From Planctomycetota bacterium (GTDB lineage: Bacteria; Planctomycetota; UBA1135; UBA2386), in NCBI GenBank assembly GCA_016716265.1, contig JADJWQ010000003.1, positions 62,001-126,000 of the forward strand: 64,000 bases of DNA, read 5' to 3'. The position numbers and the translations under genes are program-made. Below the pieces are notes generated by a model. It was not told where the DNA came from and made no database searches. It was given only the letters and a program-made list of their open reading frames with translations. Positions within the stretch are counted from its first letter, which is position 1; each line of letters starts with the position of its first letter. This document shows positions 24,755 through 33,024 of this stretch, in pieces.

Positions 24755-25650
24755 CACGCACCGCCACCGCTGAGCGACAGGCCGCGCTCGGCGAGCTTGC
24801 GCGCGCGGAACCCGCCCCACAGCGCGGCACCGATCGCGCCGGCGAGGATCGAGTCCGGGTGCGCGCGGATGTCGAGCGCGTCGTTCGCGTCGCGCATCGC
24901 CTGCAGCAGGCCCTCGTCGCGCGACAGCCCGCCGGTCACCAGCACGCGGCCGGACGCCCCCGCGGCCACCAGCAGCTTGACGTAGCGGCCCGCCATCGAG
25001 TCGTGGATGCCGCGCAGGATGTTCGAGATCGACACGCCGCGCGACACCATGTTGATCACGTCCGTCTCCGCGAGCACCGCGCAGATCGACGAGCACAGCT
25101 CGGGCGCATCCGCGGCGAGCGACAGCGGCCCGATCTCCTGGATGGTGACACCGAGGTAGCGGCAGATGTTCTCGAGGAACTGCCCCGAGCCCGACGCGCA
25201 CTGACTCGTCATCCGATAGCCGAGCACCTTGGCGCGCCCGTCCATCAGCACCGCGCGGGTGTGCAGGGCACCGATGTCGATGACCGCCCGCACCTCGGGA
25301 TCGAGGAACAGACCGCCCCGCGCGTGCGTCGTCATCCCGTAGAAGTGCCCGGTCCGGAACGGCACGTGCTCGCCCTCGCCGGTGGTCGCGACGTAGTGCA
25401 GCGCGCCGCGCTCGACACCCGCCATCTCGAGGGCCTTGTCGAAGGTCACCTCGGCGACCTCGAGCGGATCGCGGCGCCGCAACCGCTCGACGATACCGGC
25501 CAGCATGCGCTCGCGGCCGGGTCCGCCGTCCTCGAAGACCGCCGCCTTGATCGACGACGAGCCCACGTCGACGCCGGCCGTGAGCAGCGGTCGGCCGGGC
25601 TCCGGCGCAGGCGCGCCGCTGCTGGCAGGATGCGGATCGATCGCGGTCAT
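24754..25650 (-). CDS. bcrD: Benzoyl-CoA reductase (class I, ATP-dependent) subunit D
   Basis: A 298-residue ASKHA-fold ATPase subunit of the class I benzoyl-CoA reductase activator module. The phosphate-binding loop is GVDVGSSSIKAAV. The Cys ligating the bridging 4Fe-4S cluster is in SQCASGSGQFLENI, followed by RGVSISNILRGIH and VLVTGGLSRDEG. With BcrA it hydrolyses ATP to drive low-potential electrons into BcrBC. ATG 25650 overlaps bcrA's stop by 4 bp. The order C-B-A-D is that of the Thauera-type bcr operon. Confidence 0.9.
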   Translation of the reverse strand: MTAIDPHPASSGAPAPEPGRPLLTAGVDVGSSSIKAAVFEDGGPGRERMLAGIVERLRRRDPLEVAEVTFDKALEMAGVERGALHYVATTGEGEHVPFRTGHFYGMTTHARGGLFLDPEVRAVIDIGALHTRAVLMDGRAKVLGYRMTSQCASGSGQFLENICRYLGVTIQEIGPLSLAADAPELCSSICAVLAETDVINMVSRGVSISNILRGIHDSMAGRYVKLLVAAGASGRVLVTGGLSRDEGLLQAMRDANDALDIRAHPDSILAGAIGAALWGGFRARKLAERGLSLSGGGA

Positions 25651-26927
25651 ACCGGCACCTCCGCGCGCCGCTGTGCGTCGCGCCAACCGAACAGCGCGGC
25701 GCCGAGCGCGCCCGTGTAGATCGAATCCGGCGAGATGTTGATCGTGCGCTCGCCGTAGTTCTCGGCGATCAGGCGCGCCAGCGCGCGCACCGCTTCCTGG
25801 TTGCGCGCGACCCCGCCGGTGAACGTGAACTCCTCCTCCACGCCGCCCGAGCGCGCCAGCAGCGACATCGCCCGCAGGATGATCGCGCGGTGCAATCCGG
25901 CCAGGATGTCCTCGCGTCGCTCGCCGAGCGACAGCCGCTCGCGCAGCTCCGCGCCCGCGAACACCGTGCACGTCGAGTTGATCTTCACGCGCCGCGTCGA
26001 GCGCGACGCGATGCCGCCCAGCTCGTGCAGGCCGAGGTTCATCTCGTCGGCGATGTAGCCGAGGTAGCGCCCGCACCCGGCCGCGCAGCGATCGTTCATC
26101 TGGAACGACGTCACCACGCCCTGGGCGTCGACCTGGATCGCCTTGGTGTCCTGGCCGCCGATGTCCAGCACGGTGCGCGTCCGCGGGAACATGTGGTGCG
26201 CACCGAGCCCGTGACACAGGATCTCGGAGCGGATCTGCCCCTCCGGGAACGGCAGCCGCTGCCGCCCGTAGCCGGTCCCCACCGAGCCGATCTGCAGGAG
26301 CTCGAAGCCGAGCACCGCGTCGACGGCGCGCTGGAGGTCGGCGCGCGGCGCCGGCAGGTCGCCGAGCGCTCCGCGCACGTGCTCCTCGAACGTGCCGACC
26401 GCGTCCGACGAGTTCTCGACGACGAGGATCGCCTTGTCGAACAGCCCGGCGAGCCGATCGAAGGCCCCCGGGATGCCGCGCGCCTGCTGCTCCGCGAGCT
26501 CCATGTAGCGGCTGCCTGCTAGGTCACGGAAGAAGTCGCTCTTGCGTTGCCCATCCGCGGCGTAGAGCGCCCCGATCTCCGCCTGCATCTCGGCGAGCAC
26601 GCCGTCGAGGAGCCCGCCGACGCCGTCGGTCGCCAGCTCCCTGAGCGTCGCATCGAGCGCGCGCAGCTGACTGGCGTACTGGCGCGCCCGGAACAGCCGC
26701 TCGAACGCGACCAGCAGGGCGTCGGCGTCGCCGGCGTCCAGGTGCCGGCGGATCAGCGAGAACCGCGTGTGGATCAGCGCCTCGTCGAGCGCGATCTGAC
26801 ACGCGACGTCGTAGTTGCTGCGGCTGTTCGTGATGCCGCGACCGAGGATCCGCGCACCGCCGTCCAGGACGACGGCCTTGGTGGTCGTCGACCCGAGATC
26901 GATGCCCACGCTGTACTCGAGCTTCAT
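25647..26927 (-). CDS. bcrA: Benzoyl-CoA reductase (class I, ATP-dependent) subunit A
   Basis: A 426-residue ATPase subunit. The N-terminal phosphate motif is GIDLGSTTTKAVV. The second ATP motif is VLDIGGQDTKAIQ. The Fe-S ligand loop DRCAAGCGRYLGYIADEMNLGLHELG is characteristic of BcrA/BadF. The C-terminal FTGGVARN adenosine motif completes the ASKHA fold. An insert of about 120 residues after the first ATP motif is also typical of BcrA as opposed to BcrD. With BcrD it couples hydrolysis of two ATP to reduction of benzoyl-CoA to the 1,5-dienoyl-CoA. It overlaps bcrB and bcrD by 4 bp each. Confidence 0.92.
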   Translation of the reverse strand: MKLEYSVGIDLGSTTTKAVVLDGGARILGRGITNSRSNYDVACQIALDEALIHTRFSLIRRHLDAGDADALLVAFERLFRARQYASQLRALDATLRELATDGVGGLLDGVLAEMQAEIGALYAADGQRKSDFFRDLAGSRYMELAEQQARGIPGAFDRLAGLFDKAILVVENSSDAVGTFEEHVRGALGDLPAPRADLQRAVDAVLGFELLQIGSVGTGYGRQRLPFPEGQIRSEILCHGLGAHHMFPRTRTVLDIGGQDTKAIQVDAQGVVTSFQMNDRCAAGCGRYLGYIADEMNLGLHELGGIASRSTRRVKINSTCTVFAGAELRERLSLGERREDILAGLHRAIILRAMSLLARSGGVEEEFTFTGGVARNQEAVRALARLIAENYGERTINISPDSIYTGALGAALFGWRDAQRRAEVPV

Positions 26928-28230
26928 CGCGAAGCTCCCGCCAGCCGCTTCTGGTCGATCATCTGGAAGTACGACTCGAGCCGGTTCTTGATGTTCGAGG
27001 CCGAGAAGTAGCGCGGATCGACGAGGTCGCTCTCGACGAATCCGCCGGGCCGACCGGTGCGCTTCTCGACCTCGCGCAGGATCATCAGCTGACCGGCGCT
27101 GAACGAATTGCAGCTCTTGACCGAGTTGATCAGGAAGCCGTCGGCGGAATACTCGCTCACGTATTTGGACAGCAGGTCGACGCGCGTCGGCAGATTGAGG
27201 TTCGTGTAGCACCCCATGCAGTAATCCGCGAGCGTCTCCAGCGGCCGCTCCGGATCGTGCCGGAAGCCCTGGTCGTAGACGCCGCCGACCTTCGTGTAGG
27301 TCGACGCGACGACCACCGCGCCCTCGTCACTGAACATCTTCCAGAACTCGCGGAAGCTGGTCCAATTCGGCGGCCCTTCGACCACCACGCGGTAGCGCTC
27401 CTGCCGCAGCTCGCCGTCCGGCGTCACCGGTCCGCGCCCTTCCCGGACGCGGGCGTCGACCTCCTCCCGGAGCACGCGGTAGTAGTCGACCGCGTCCTCC
27501 GTGCCGCGGAACGCGGTGAAGATCGGCCCGATGTAGTAGACGCCGCCGAAGTAGGCATCGATCGGCGACGGCCGGTGCTTCGCGGACTCGAGCACGTGCA
27601 CGAGGTCGTCCTCCGCGCGCGCCGAGCGCGCGAGCATCTCGCGAAGCCGGTCTTCGTCGAATGCCTTCCCGCTGATCCGCTCGAGGGCGGGGATCACCTT
27701 GTCGCGGAGCTGATTGACGACGTAGCGGCGCATCGCGTCCGTGATCCGCCCTCGCCCTGGTAGGGCACGTGCAGCATCGTCACCGGGGCGTCGTACTTCT
27801 GCGCCAGGATCTCGAACCACTTCAGGAACGTGAAGCAGCCGGTGTACGACAGCAGCAGCAGGTCGGGCTTCGGCAGCCGCTCGCCGGTCGGGCCGATGTT
27901 GCCCGACTCGAGCATGCCGACGTCGCACTTCACGTAGGTGCAGACGTCCTCCGAGTGGCCCAGCTTCTCGGCGAGCGCGATGTAGTCGCGCGACTTGCCG
28001 CGCATGCCGGACTGCAGCGCGTTGATCTCCGGCAGCACCGGCAGCACGTCGAAGGTGCGGAGCAGCTCGGTGAGATTGCCCGGCACGAACGTGTAGGCGC
28101 ACTTCGCACCGGTCTCCGGCGCCTGCGCCAGCCGGTGGAAGTGCTCGGCGATCATCCGCTTCTGCCGCTCCTGGCTCGCGTCCTTCTGCGCCTCGGCGGC
28201 GGCTCCCGGACGGTCGGTACGTGTCGTCAT
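26924..28230 (-). pseudogene. bcrB: Benzoyl-CoA reductase subunit B, interrupted by a one-base frameshift
   Basis: The two halves lie in different frames. Residues 1 to about 160 (from ATG 28230, reading to HVPYQGEG) are in one frame, which then runs out of homology to a stop at 27694. The remainder (from RITDAM to the stop at 26924) is in the -1 frame, joining at about 27746-27753 in a G-rich stretch. Joined, they give a normal BcrB of about 435 residues, including CMGCYTNLNLPTRVD, SVKSCNSFSAGQ and YFQMIDQKR near the C-terminus. BcrB with BcrC binds benzoyl-CoA and a 4Fe-4S cluster. Both halves and all operon neighbours are otherwise perfectly conserved, so a sequencing or assembly error is more likely than true loss. 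No slippery heptamer is obvious. The downstream half alone could start at ATG 27733. Confidence 0.85.
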
Positions 28231-29432
28231 GCTCCCGCTCCACTCCACAGCTTGATCGAATCGGCGAACGTGCCGGCCTGCTCGCGGATGACCTGGAACT
28301 GGCCGGTGTTCTCCGCGTACTTGAACGCCGTCCACGGGATCCCCGCGGCGTCGAGCGCACCGACCAGCATCGGCTGATCCAGCAGCGCCGGGTCGCAGAA
28401 GCTCGGCGCGCAGAACACGACACCCTCCGCCCCGCTGCGCTGGACGCGCTCGACGAGGTCGCGCCCCTTCCGGTCGTCGTCGATGTAGCGGATCGCACTC
28501 GGCACGCCCTGCTCCAGGTAGGCGCGGACCAGCAGGTCGAGGGCGTCGCCGGCCGCCGACTCGCCGGCGCAGAGCACGTCGCCGCGGATCCACCTGTGCA
28601 CGGCGACGAAGTCGTCGTCGACGATGTAGCACCCAGCCCGCTCGAGCGTACGGATCAGGCCGAGCGGCGGTTGCTCGCAGAACGAGCCGGTGACCAGCAT
28701 CCGCGCCTGGTCGAGCGGCCGCCGGGCCGCGTCCGCGCACACCGCGGCCCGGTATTCCTCCACCAGCGACGTGTGCTCCTCGACCGGCAGCAGCATGCCC
28801 GCGTACATCACCAGGTAGAGCTCGTCGCTCGGCACCCGCCACGGCTCCCGGCGGCGCAGCTCGTAGAGCGACTCGACCGCGCGCCGGTTCGCGTCGTAGA
28901 CGGCGATCGACGCGCGCAGCGCGGCATCGTCGAGGGGCCGTGCACCGCGGCGCGCCAGCTCGCCGGCGATGTCGAGCAGTTCGTGCCGGTAGAACGCGCC
29001 GCCGACATCCGGTGCGAAGTCCTGTGGGACGTCGAGGTAGCGAACCAGCTTGTCGGGGAACTGCATCATCCACATCCCCGACAGGTTGCGGATCACGTCG
29101 CAGGTCGCCGGGAACAGCATCCCGTCCAGGCAGTCCAGGCTGCCGTTCAATCCGAGCTCGATCGTGCTGCGCGGCAGATGGCAGATGTACGACTGGTAGT
29201 AGGCATCACCCCGGATGATCTCGATGGAATCGCCGCCACCGAGGACGCCGACCGGGAGCACGCCCATCGCGTGCAGCAGCTCGCGCGGCACGTAGACCGG
29301 CATGAACCCGACCGCGAGCCCCCCGGTCCGCGCCTTCCAATCGCGCACGACACCGAAGGTCTTGTCCTGGTGCAGGGCCTCGAGCCGCTGCAGCAGGCTT
29401 GCGAGGGCCGTCGTGGCACCGGTGCCGGTCAT
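28227..29432 (-). CDS. bcrC: Benzoyl-CoA reductase (class I, ATP-dependent) subunit C
   Basis: A 401-residue active-site subunit of the HgdB/BcrC family. Diagnostic stretches include VYVPRELLHAMGVLPVGVLGGGDSIEIIRGD and LPRSTIELGLNGSLDCLDGMLFPATCDVIRN. The last contains Cys residues of the cluster/substrate region, with VTGSFCEQPPLGLIRTLE later. With BcrB it reduces the aromatic ring using electrons gated by BcrAD. ATG 29432 overlaps the dch stop by 4 bp, and its own stop overlaps bcrB by 4 bp. Confidence 0.92.
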   Translation of the reverse strand: MTGTGATTALASLLQRLEALHQDKTFGVVRDWKARTGGLAVGFMPVYVPRELLHAMGVLPVGVLGGGDSIEIIRGDAYYQSYICHLPRSTIELGLNGSLDCLDGMLFPATCDVIRNLSGMWMMQFPDKLVRYLDVPQDFAPDVGGAFYRHELLDIAGELARRGARPLDDAALRASIAVYDANRRAVESLYELRRREPWRVPSDELYLVMYAGMLLPVEEHTSLVEEYRAAVCADAARRPLDQARMLVTGSFCEQPPLGLIRTLERAGCYIVDDDFVAVHRWIRGDVLCAGESAAGDALDLLVRAYLEQGVPSAIRYIDDDRKGRDLVERVQRSGAEGVVFCAPSFCDPALLDQPMLVGALDAAGIPWTAFKYAENTGQFQVIREQAGTFADSIKLWSGAGA

Positions 29433-30211
29433 GCGTGCCTCCATTGCGGGGTGCGCTTCTCGAGGAACGCGGTGATCCCTTCGGCCGCGTCGGCAGTCTG
29501 CATCAGCTCGTCGAGATACAGACGCTCCAGGCGGCGGAGCGTCTCGAAGAAGCGGGCGTCGAAGCCCGCGCGCGCAGCGCGCACCGCGAAGCGCAGGCTG
29601 CTGGCGGAATGTCCCAGCAGCGCTTCGCGCGCGTGGGCGAGCGCGGCGGCCTCGGGGTCCTCCGCGAGGCAGTCCGCGAGTCCGCTCGCGACCGCCTCGG
29701 CGGCGCCGAGGGGCCGCCCCGCCAGCAGCACGTCGTCCGCGGCACCGCGCCCCATGCGCTCCGGCAGCAGTGCCGACGCGACCGGTGCGATCACCCCGAG
29801 CCGGATCTCCGGCTGACCGAGCATCGCGTCGGGCGCGACGAACAGCCGGTGGCAGAACGCCGCCAGCTCGAGCCCACCACCGAGGCACTGCCCGCGCACC
29901 GCGGCGAACACCGGCACGCCGGCCGCGGCGATCTTCGCGAACAGGCCGTGGAACGTGGCGAGCATGCTCCCCACCCGCTCCGGCAGGTGCTCCTGCACGC
30001 TCGCGCCGAACGAGAAATGCGGACCCTCGTGCGTGAGGACGATCACCGCCAGCCGTGGCGAGGACGCGGCGCCGACGAACACGTCCGTCAACGCGGCGGT
30101 CATCCGCGCATCGATCACGTTGGCCTTCGGTACTGCCAGCGCGACGCGCCAGATCGCACCGTCGTCGAGCTCCTGCACCGTCACCGGCACCCGCTCCGTG
30201 TCGCTGCTCAT
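29429..30211 (-). CDS. dch: Cyclohexa-1,5-diene-1-carbonyl-CoA hydratase
   Basis: A 260-residue crotonase-superfamily enzyme with the oxyanion-hole segments HFSFGASVQEHLP and RGQCLGGGLELAAFCHRLFVAPDAMLGQPEIRLGVI. The SFGASV motif and gene context identify it as the dienoyl-CoA hydratase that adds water to the product of benzoyl-CoA reductase, giving 6-hydroxycyclohex-1-ene-1-carbonyl-CoA. The start is fixed by a 4-bp overlap (ATGA) with the preceding GNAT gene. The open frame continues to 30358, but that extension overlaps the GNAT and is discarded. Confidence 0.88.
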   Translation of the reverse strand: MSSDTERVPVTVQELDDGAIWRVALAVPKANVIDARMTAALTDVFVGAASSPRLAVIVLTHEGPHFSFGASVQEHLPERVGSMLATFHGLFAKIAAAGVPVFAAVRGQCLGGGLELAAFCHRLFVAPDAMLGQPEIRLGVIAPVASALLPERMGRGAADDVLLAGRPLGAAEAVASGLADCLAEDPEAAALAHAREALLGHSASSLRFAVRAARAGFDARFFETLRRLERLYLDELMQTADAAEGITAFLEKRTPQWRHA

Positions 30212-30675
30212 TCGGGAGCCTCCAGATCGATCTCCAATTGCACGAACGGTCCGCCAACGAAGCCGCTGGCACGGAAGAACGAGAGGATCGGCACGTCGTT
30301 GCGCCGAACCATGGTCCGCACGTGCCGGACGCCGAGCCGGGCGAACCGACTCCGACACTCCGCGACGAGCGCGCTCGCCACGCCGCGGCGCTGCCGGGTC
30401 GGGTCGACGCCGACCGCGAACACCCAGCCCGCGGGCTCGGACCCGAACTCGAACGCGCGCACCTCGCCGAACAGGTAGCCGGCGAGGCCATCGGCGGCAT
30501 CCACGCAGATGCCGAACGTACGATTGCCACCGCGCCGCCCGACGAAGCCGGCGAACACCTGCCGCCAGTAGGCGGGCTTGCGGGCGCCGGTGTGCTCACC
30601 GTCGATCCGGACGACCTCCGCGAGGTCGTCCGGACGCAGGTTGCGCACGCGCAGTCGGGTCGCGGGCCCGGTCAC
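30208..30675 (-). CDS. GNAT-family N-acetyltransferase inside the benzoyl-CoA operon
   Basis: A 155-residue GNAT. Acetyl-CoA motif: VGVDPTRQRRGVASALVAEC; C-terminal half VRRNDVPILSFFRASGF. It begins with the same LRPDDLAEVVRIDGEHTGARK plan as the GNAT at 23508-24011, so the two are paralogues. It starts at GTG 30675, overlapping the oah stop (GTGA), and overlaps dch by 4 bp, so it is tightly coupled between two pathway enzymes. A role in protein acetylation control of the pathway is an inference; small-molecule acetylation is also possible. Confidence 0.75.
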   Translation of the reverse strand: MTGPATRLRVRNLRPDDLAEVVRIDGEHTGARKPAYWRQVFAGFVGRRGGNRTFGICVDAADGLAGYLFGEVRAFEFGSEPAGWVFAVGVDPTRQRRGVASALVAECRSRFARLGVRHVRTMVRRNDVPILSFFRASGFVGGPFVQLEIDLEAPE

Positions 30676-31781
30676 GCACGTCCCCCGGGCCGGGCGTGCG
30701 CCTTCGCGAGGATCTCCTCGGTCAGGTCCTCACCCCAGGTCGCCCCCTCCGCGAGCCGCTGCCTCAGCAGCAGGAAGTCGGCCTCGCGACACTCGCGGCT
30801 GCCCTCGTGGAACGCCCGGAAGCCCGCGCGTCCCTCGGTCATCATGTTCAGGCCGAGCCACGCGCGGTTGCCCTCGCGGTTGCGATCCCAGTGCGCCAGC
30901 TTGTGCTTGCGCACGCTCTCGATCGTCTTCGTCAGGCAGCCGGGCATCGTCATCGCGAGCGACGTGATCAGGCGGTCGACCTCCGCGTCGAGCAGCGAGA
31001 GATCGACCGTGCCGCGCTGCATCAGCTCCTTGCCGCGCGCGCGCTCCGCACCGGTGCGGAACTCGCCGTGCACCACCCGACCGAGGTCGTCCACGAAGCG
31101 ATCGGTGACGACCAGCGGGTTCGGCACGAACGCGCCGTCGACCTTCAGCGCCGGGACGATGCTCGTCAGGAGTCCGAGCCGGTGCGCCTTGTGCGCGCTC
31201 CAATGCTCGCACAGCGTGCAGCTCTCCATCGCGCGCTCGATGTTCACGAACAGCGGCAGGAAGTCGGTGCTCCCGCCATCCGGCGCCGAGCCGTGCTTCG
31301 GGCCGGCCTGCCCGAACAACGCGAGGTCCTGCGCAACCGAGAAATCGCAGGCCATGCCGATCTCCTGGCCGCCCGCGATCCGCATCCCGTTCACGCGACA
31401 GATCACCGGCTTGTCGCAATGCAGGATCGCCGTGACCATGTCGTTGAACAGCCGCATGTACTGGCGGTACTCGTCCGGCCGCCCCGCGTAGTACTCCGCG
31501 TATTCCGCGGTGTTGCCGCCGGTGCAGAACGACCGGCTGCCGGCACCGGTGAACACGACCGCGACACAGCGCCGATCGTTGGACGCCTGCCGCATACCGA
31601 GGATCACGCCCTTGACCATCGCGGTCGTGTACGAGTTGAGCTGTGCCTCGTTGTCGAGGGTGATCCGCGTCGCGTGCAGGCCGTCGGCCGTCGCGCCATC
31701 CGGCGCCTTCACGGGCAGGTGCTCGATGCGGACTCCCGGTCGATCGACCTTGTCGACCAGATCGTGGTTCTTGAACTCCAT
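30672..31781 (-). CDS. oah: 6-oxocyclohex-1-ene-1-carbonyl-CoA hydrolase (ring opening)
   Basis: A 369-residue crotonase-superfamily hydrolase, close to the usual length (about 375). Characteristic parts: GSRSFCTGGNTAEYAEYYAGRPDEYRQYMRLFNDMV, CRVNGMRIAGGQEIGMACDFSVA and GPKHGSAPDGGSTDFLPL, which are distinctive of Oah/BamA. It hydrates and cleaves the ring of the 6-oxo intermediate to 3-hydroxypimeloyl-CoA. ATG 31781 is chosen (a GGAG lies 9-10 nt upstream); an in-frame start at 31814 is less likely. Oah/BamA is the standard marker of anaerobic aromatic degradation, so this call anchors the pathway. Confidence 0.92.
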   Translation of the reverse strand: MEFKNHDLVDKVDRPGVRIEHLPVKAPDGATADGLHATRITLDNEAQLNSYTTAMVKGVILGMRQASNDRRCVAVVFTGAGSRSFCTGGNTAEYAEYYAGRPDEYRQYMRLFNDMVTAILHCDKPVICRVNGMRIAGGQEIGMACDFSVAQDLALFGQAGPKHGSAPDGGSTDFLPLFVNIERAMESCTLCEHWSAHKAHRLGLLTSIVPALKVDGAFVPNPLVVTDRFVDDLGRVVHGEFRTGAERARGKELMQRGTVDLSLLDAEVDRLITSLAMTMPGCLTKTIESVRKHKLAHWDRNREGNRAWLGLNMMTEGRAGFRAFHEGSRECREADFLLLRQRLAEGATWGEDLTEEILAKAHARPGGRA

Positions 31782-31847
31782 GTCCTGTCGCTCCGTGTTG
31801 CTTCGCGGCGGCATCGATCGCTCGGCGCGCTCCGCGAGGGCCTCGAA

Positions 31848-32918
31848 TCAGTCGGGGATCAGCACCGGACGCCGCGTCAGCCGATGCGCGTGCAGGTCCT
31901 CGAACGTCTCGTTGATCGCACTCAATGGCCGCTGCTCGACGAACGGAGCGACCGCCACCGCGCCCGACACCACCAGTCCGACCGCGGCCGGATAGTGCTC
32001 CGGCAGGCAACCCCAGTTGCCCTGCGCGGTCGCGTCGAACGCCATCAGGTTCGAGAGCCGCAGCGTCACCTTGTCGGGCGTGAAGCCGACCACCGACAGG
32101 AAGCCGCCCTGCTCGAGCAGGCCGAACGCCGTCGACTGCCCGGCCGCCGTACCCGAGGTCTCGAACACCTTCTGCCGGAAGCCCGGCACGCCGTGGCGCT
32201 TCGCGAGCTCGCGGACGGCTGCCTTCAGCGCCTTGAAGTCGACGCGGCCCGCGTCGAGCGTCAGCTCCGCGCCGTGCTCGGCCACCATCGCGAGGCGGTC
32301 GGCGCTGACGTCGATCGCGACGACGTGCGCCCCGAACGCCCGCGCGATCTGCACGCCGAAGCCGCCGACCCCGCCCGCGCCGACGAACACGGCGAGATCC
32401 CCGGCGGCGAGACCGCTGCGGTGGATCGCCTGGAACGGTGTCGTCACGGCGTCGGCGACCACCGCGAGCGACGCGAGATCGATCCCCGCCGCGTTCACCG
32501 CCGGATCGTCGAGGTCAGGCACCTCGCACAGCCCGCGCGCCGGCACGCGCACGTGGCTCGCGAAGCCGCCGTGCACGTCGTTGCCAGGGAAGATCTGCGC
32601 CGGACACACCGCACCGCGGCCGGCCGCGCAGGCCGGGCACTCCCCGCAGGGGATCACCGCCGGCACCACGACCCGGCGCTCCAGCCAGCGCTCCGCGCCG
32701 GGCCCGGCGACGACGACCGTGCCCGCGATCTCGTGCCCGAGCGTCAGCGGGAACGGGTGCCGCGTCGGCACGCCGTCGTAGTGGAACCCGAGGTCCGTAT
32801 GGCACACGCCACAGCCGGCGACCGCGACGAGCACCTCCCCCGGCCCGGGCGATTCGTCCCGCGTCGTCCGCACCATCGGCTCGCCGGGGGTCACAACGGT
32901 CCACGCCTGGATCTCCAA
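31848..32918 (-). CDS. had: 6-hydroxycyclohex-1-ene-1-carbonyl-CoA dehydrogenase
   Basis: A 356-residue zinc-type medium-chain alcohol dehydrogenase that oxidises the hydroxyl with NAD+ before ring opening. Catalytic zinc motif: CGVCHTDLGFHYDG and GHEIAGTVV. Structural-zinc loop: PCGECPACAAGRGAVC. Rossmann motif: VGAGGVGGFGVQIA. The start is TTG at 32918 (MEIQAW...), with a GGAGG SD 6-7 nt upstream. The frame is open further to 33014, but that region contains the operator-like inverted repeat. It is the first gene of the benzoyl-CoA operon, followed 66 nt later by oah. Confidence 0.88.
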   Translation of the reverse strand: MEIQAWTVVTPGEPMVRTTRDESPGPGEVLVAVAGCGVCHTDLGFHYDGVPTRHPFPLTLGHEIAGTVVVAGPGAERWLERRVVVPAVIPCGECPACAAGRGAVCPAQIFPGNDVHGGFASHVRVPARGLCEVPDLDDPAVNAAGIDLASLAVVADAVTTPFQAIHRSGLAAGDLAVFVGAGGVGGFGVQIARAFGAHVVAIDVSADRLAMVAEHGAELTLDAGRVDFKALKAAVRELAKRHGVPGFRQKVFETSGTAAGQSTAFGLLEQGGFLSVVGFTPDKVTLRLSNLMAFDATAQGNWGCLPEHYPAAVGLVVSGAVAVAPFVEQRPLSAINETFEDLHAHRLTRRPVLIPD

Positions 32919-32939
32919 GGGCACCTCCGCGCTGGGGGT

Positions 32940-32971
32940 AAATCGGTATTCCGTGTCCGGTTTACCGATTT
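32940..32971 (-). promoter_or_regulatory. Operator-like inverted repeat upstream of had
   Basis: Perfect 9-bp arms AAATCGGTA (32940-32948) and TACCGATTT (32963-32971) are spaced by 14 nt and end 22 nt before the had start. It is AT-rich against the background. On the minus strand TTGCAA, then 16 nt, then TAAACC could be a -35/-10 pair overlapping the repeat. A TetR/MarR-type repressor site is a fair guess; the regulator is not identified. Confidence 0.5.
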
Positions 32972-33024
32972 GATCCGCCGTTGCAAGCGGGTGGCCCGGA
33001 TTCCGAGCCGTCACGGCCCGACCG

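Noticed and set aside
27694..28230. The upstream bcrB half as a separate short gene, or the break as a selenocysteine site
   Set aside because: There is no in-frame TGA at the break. The reading shifts by one base and homology continues in another frame, so it is a frameshift.
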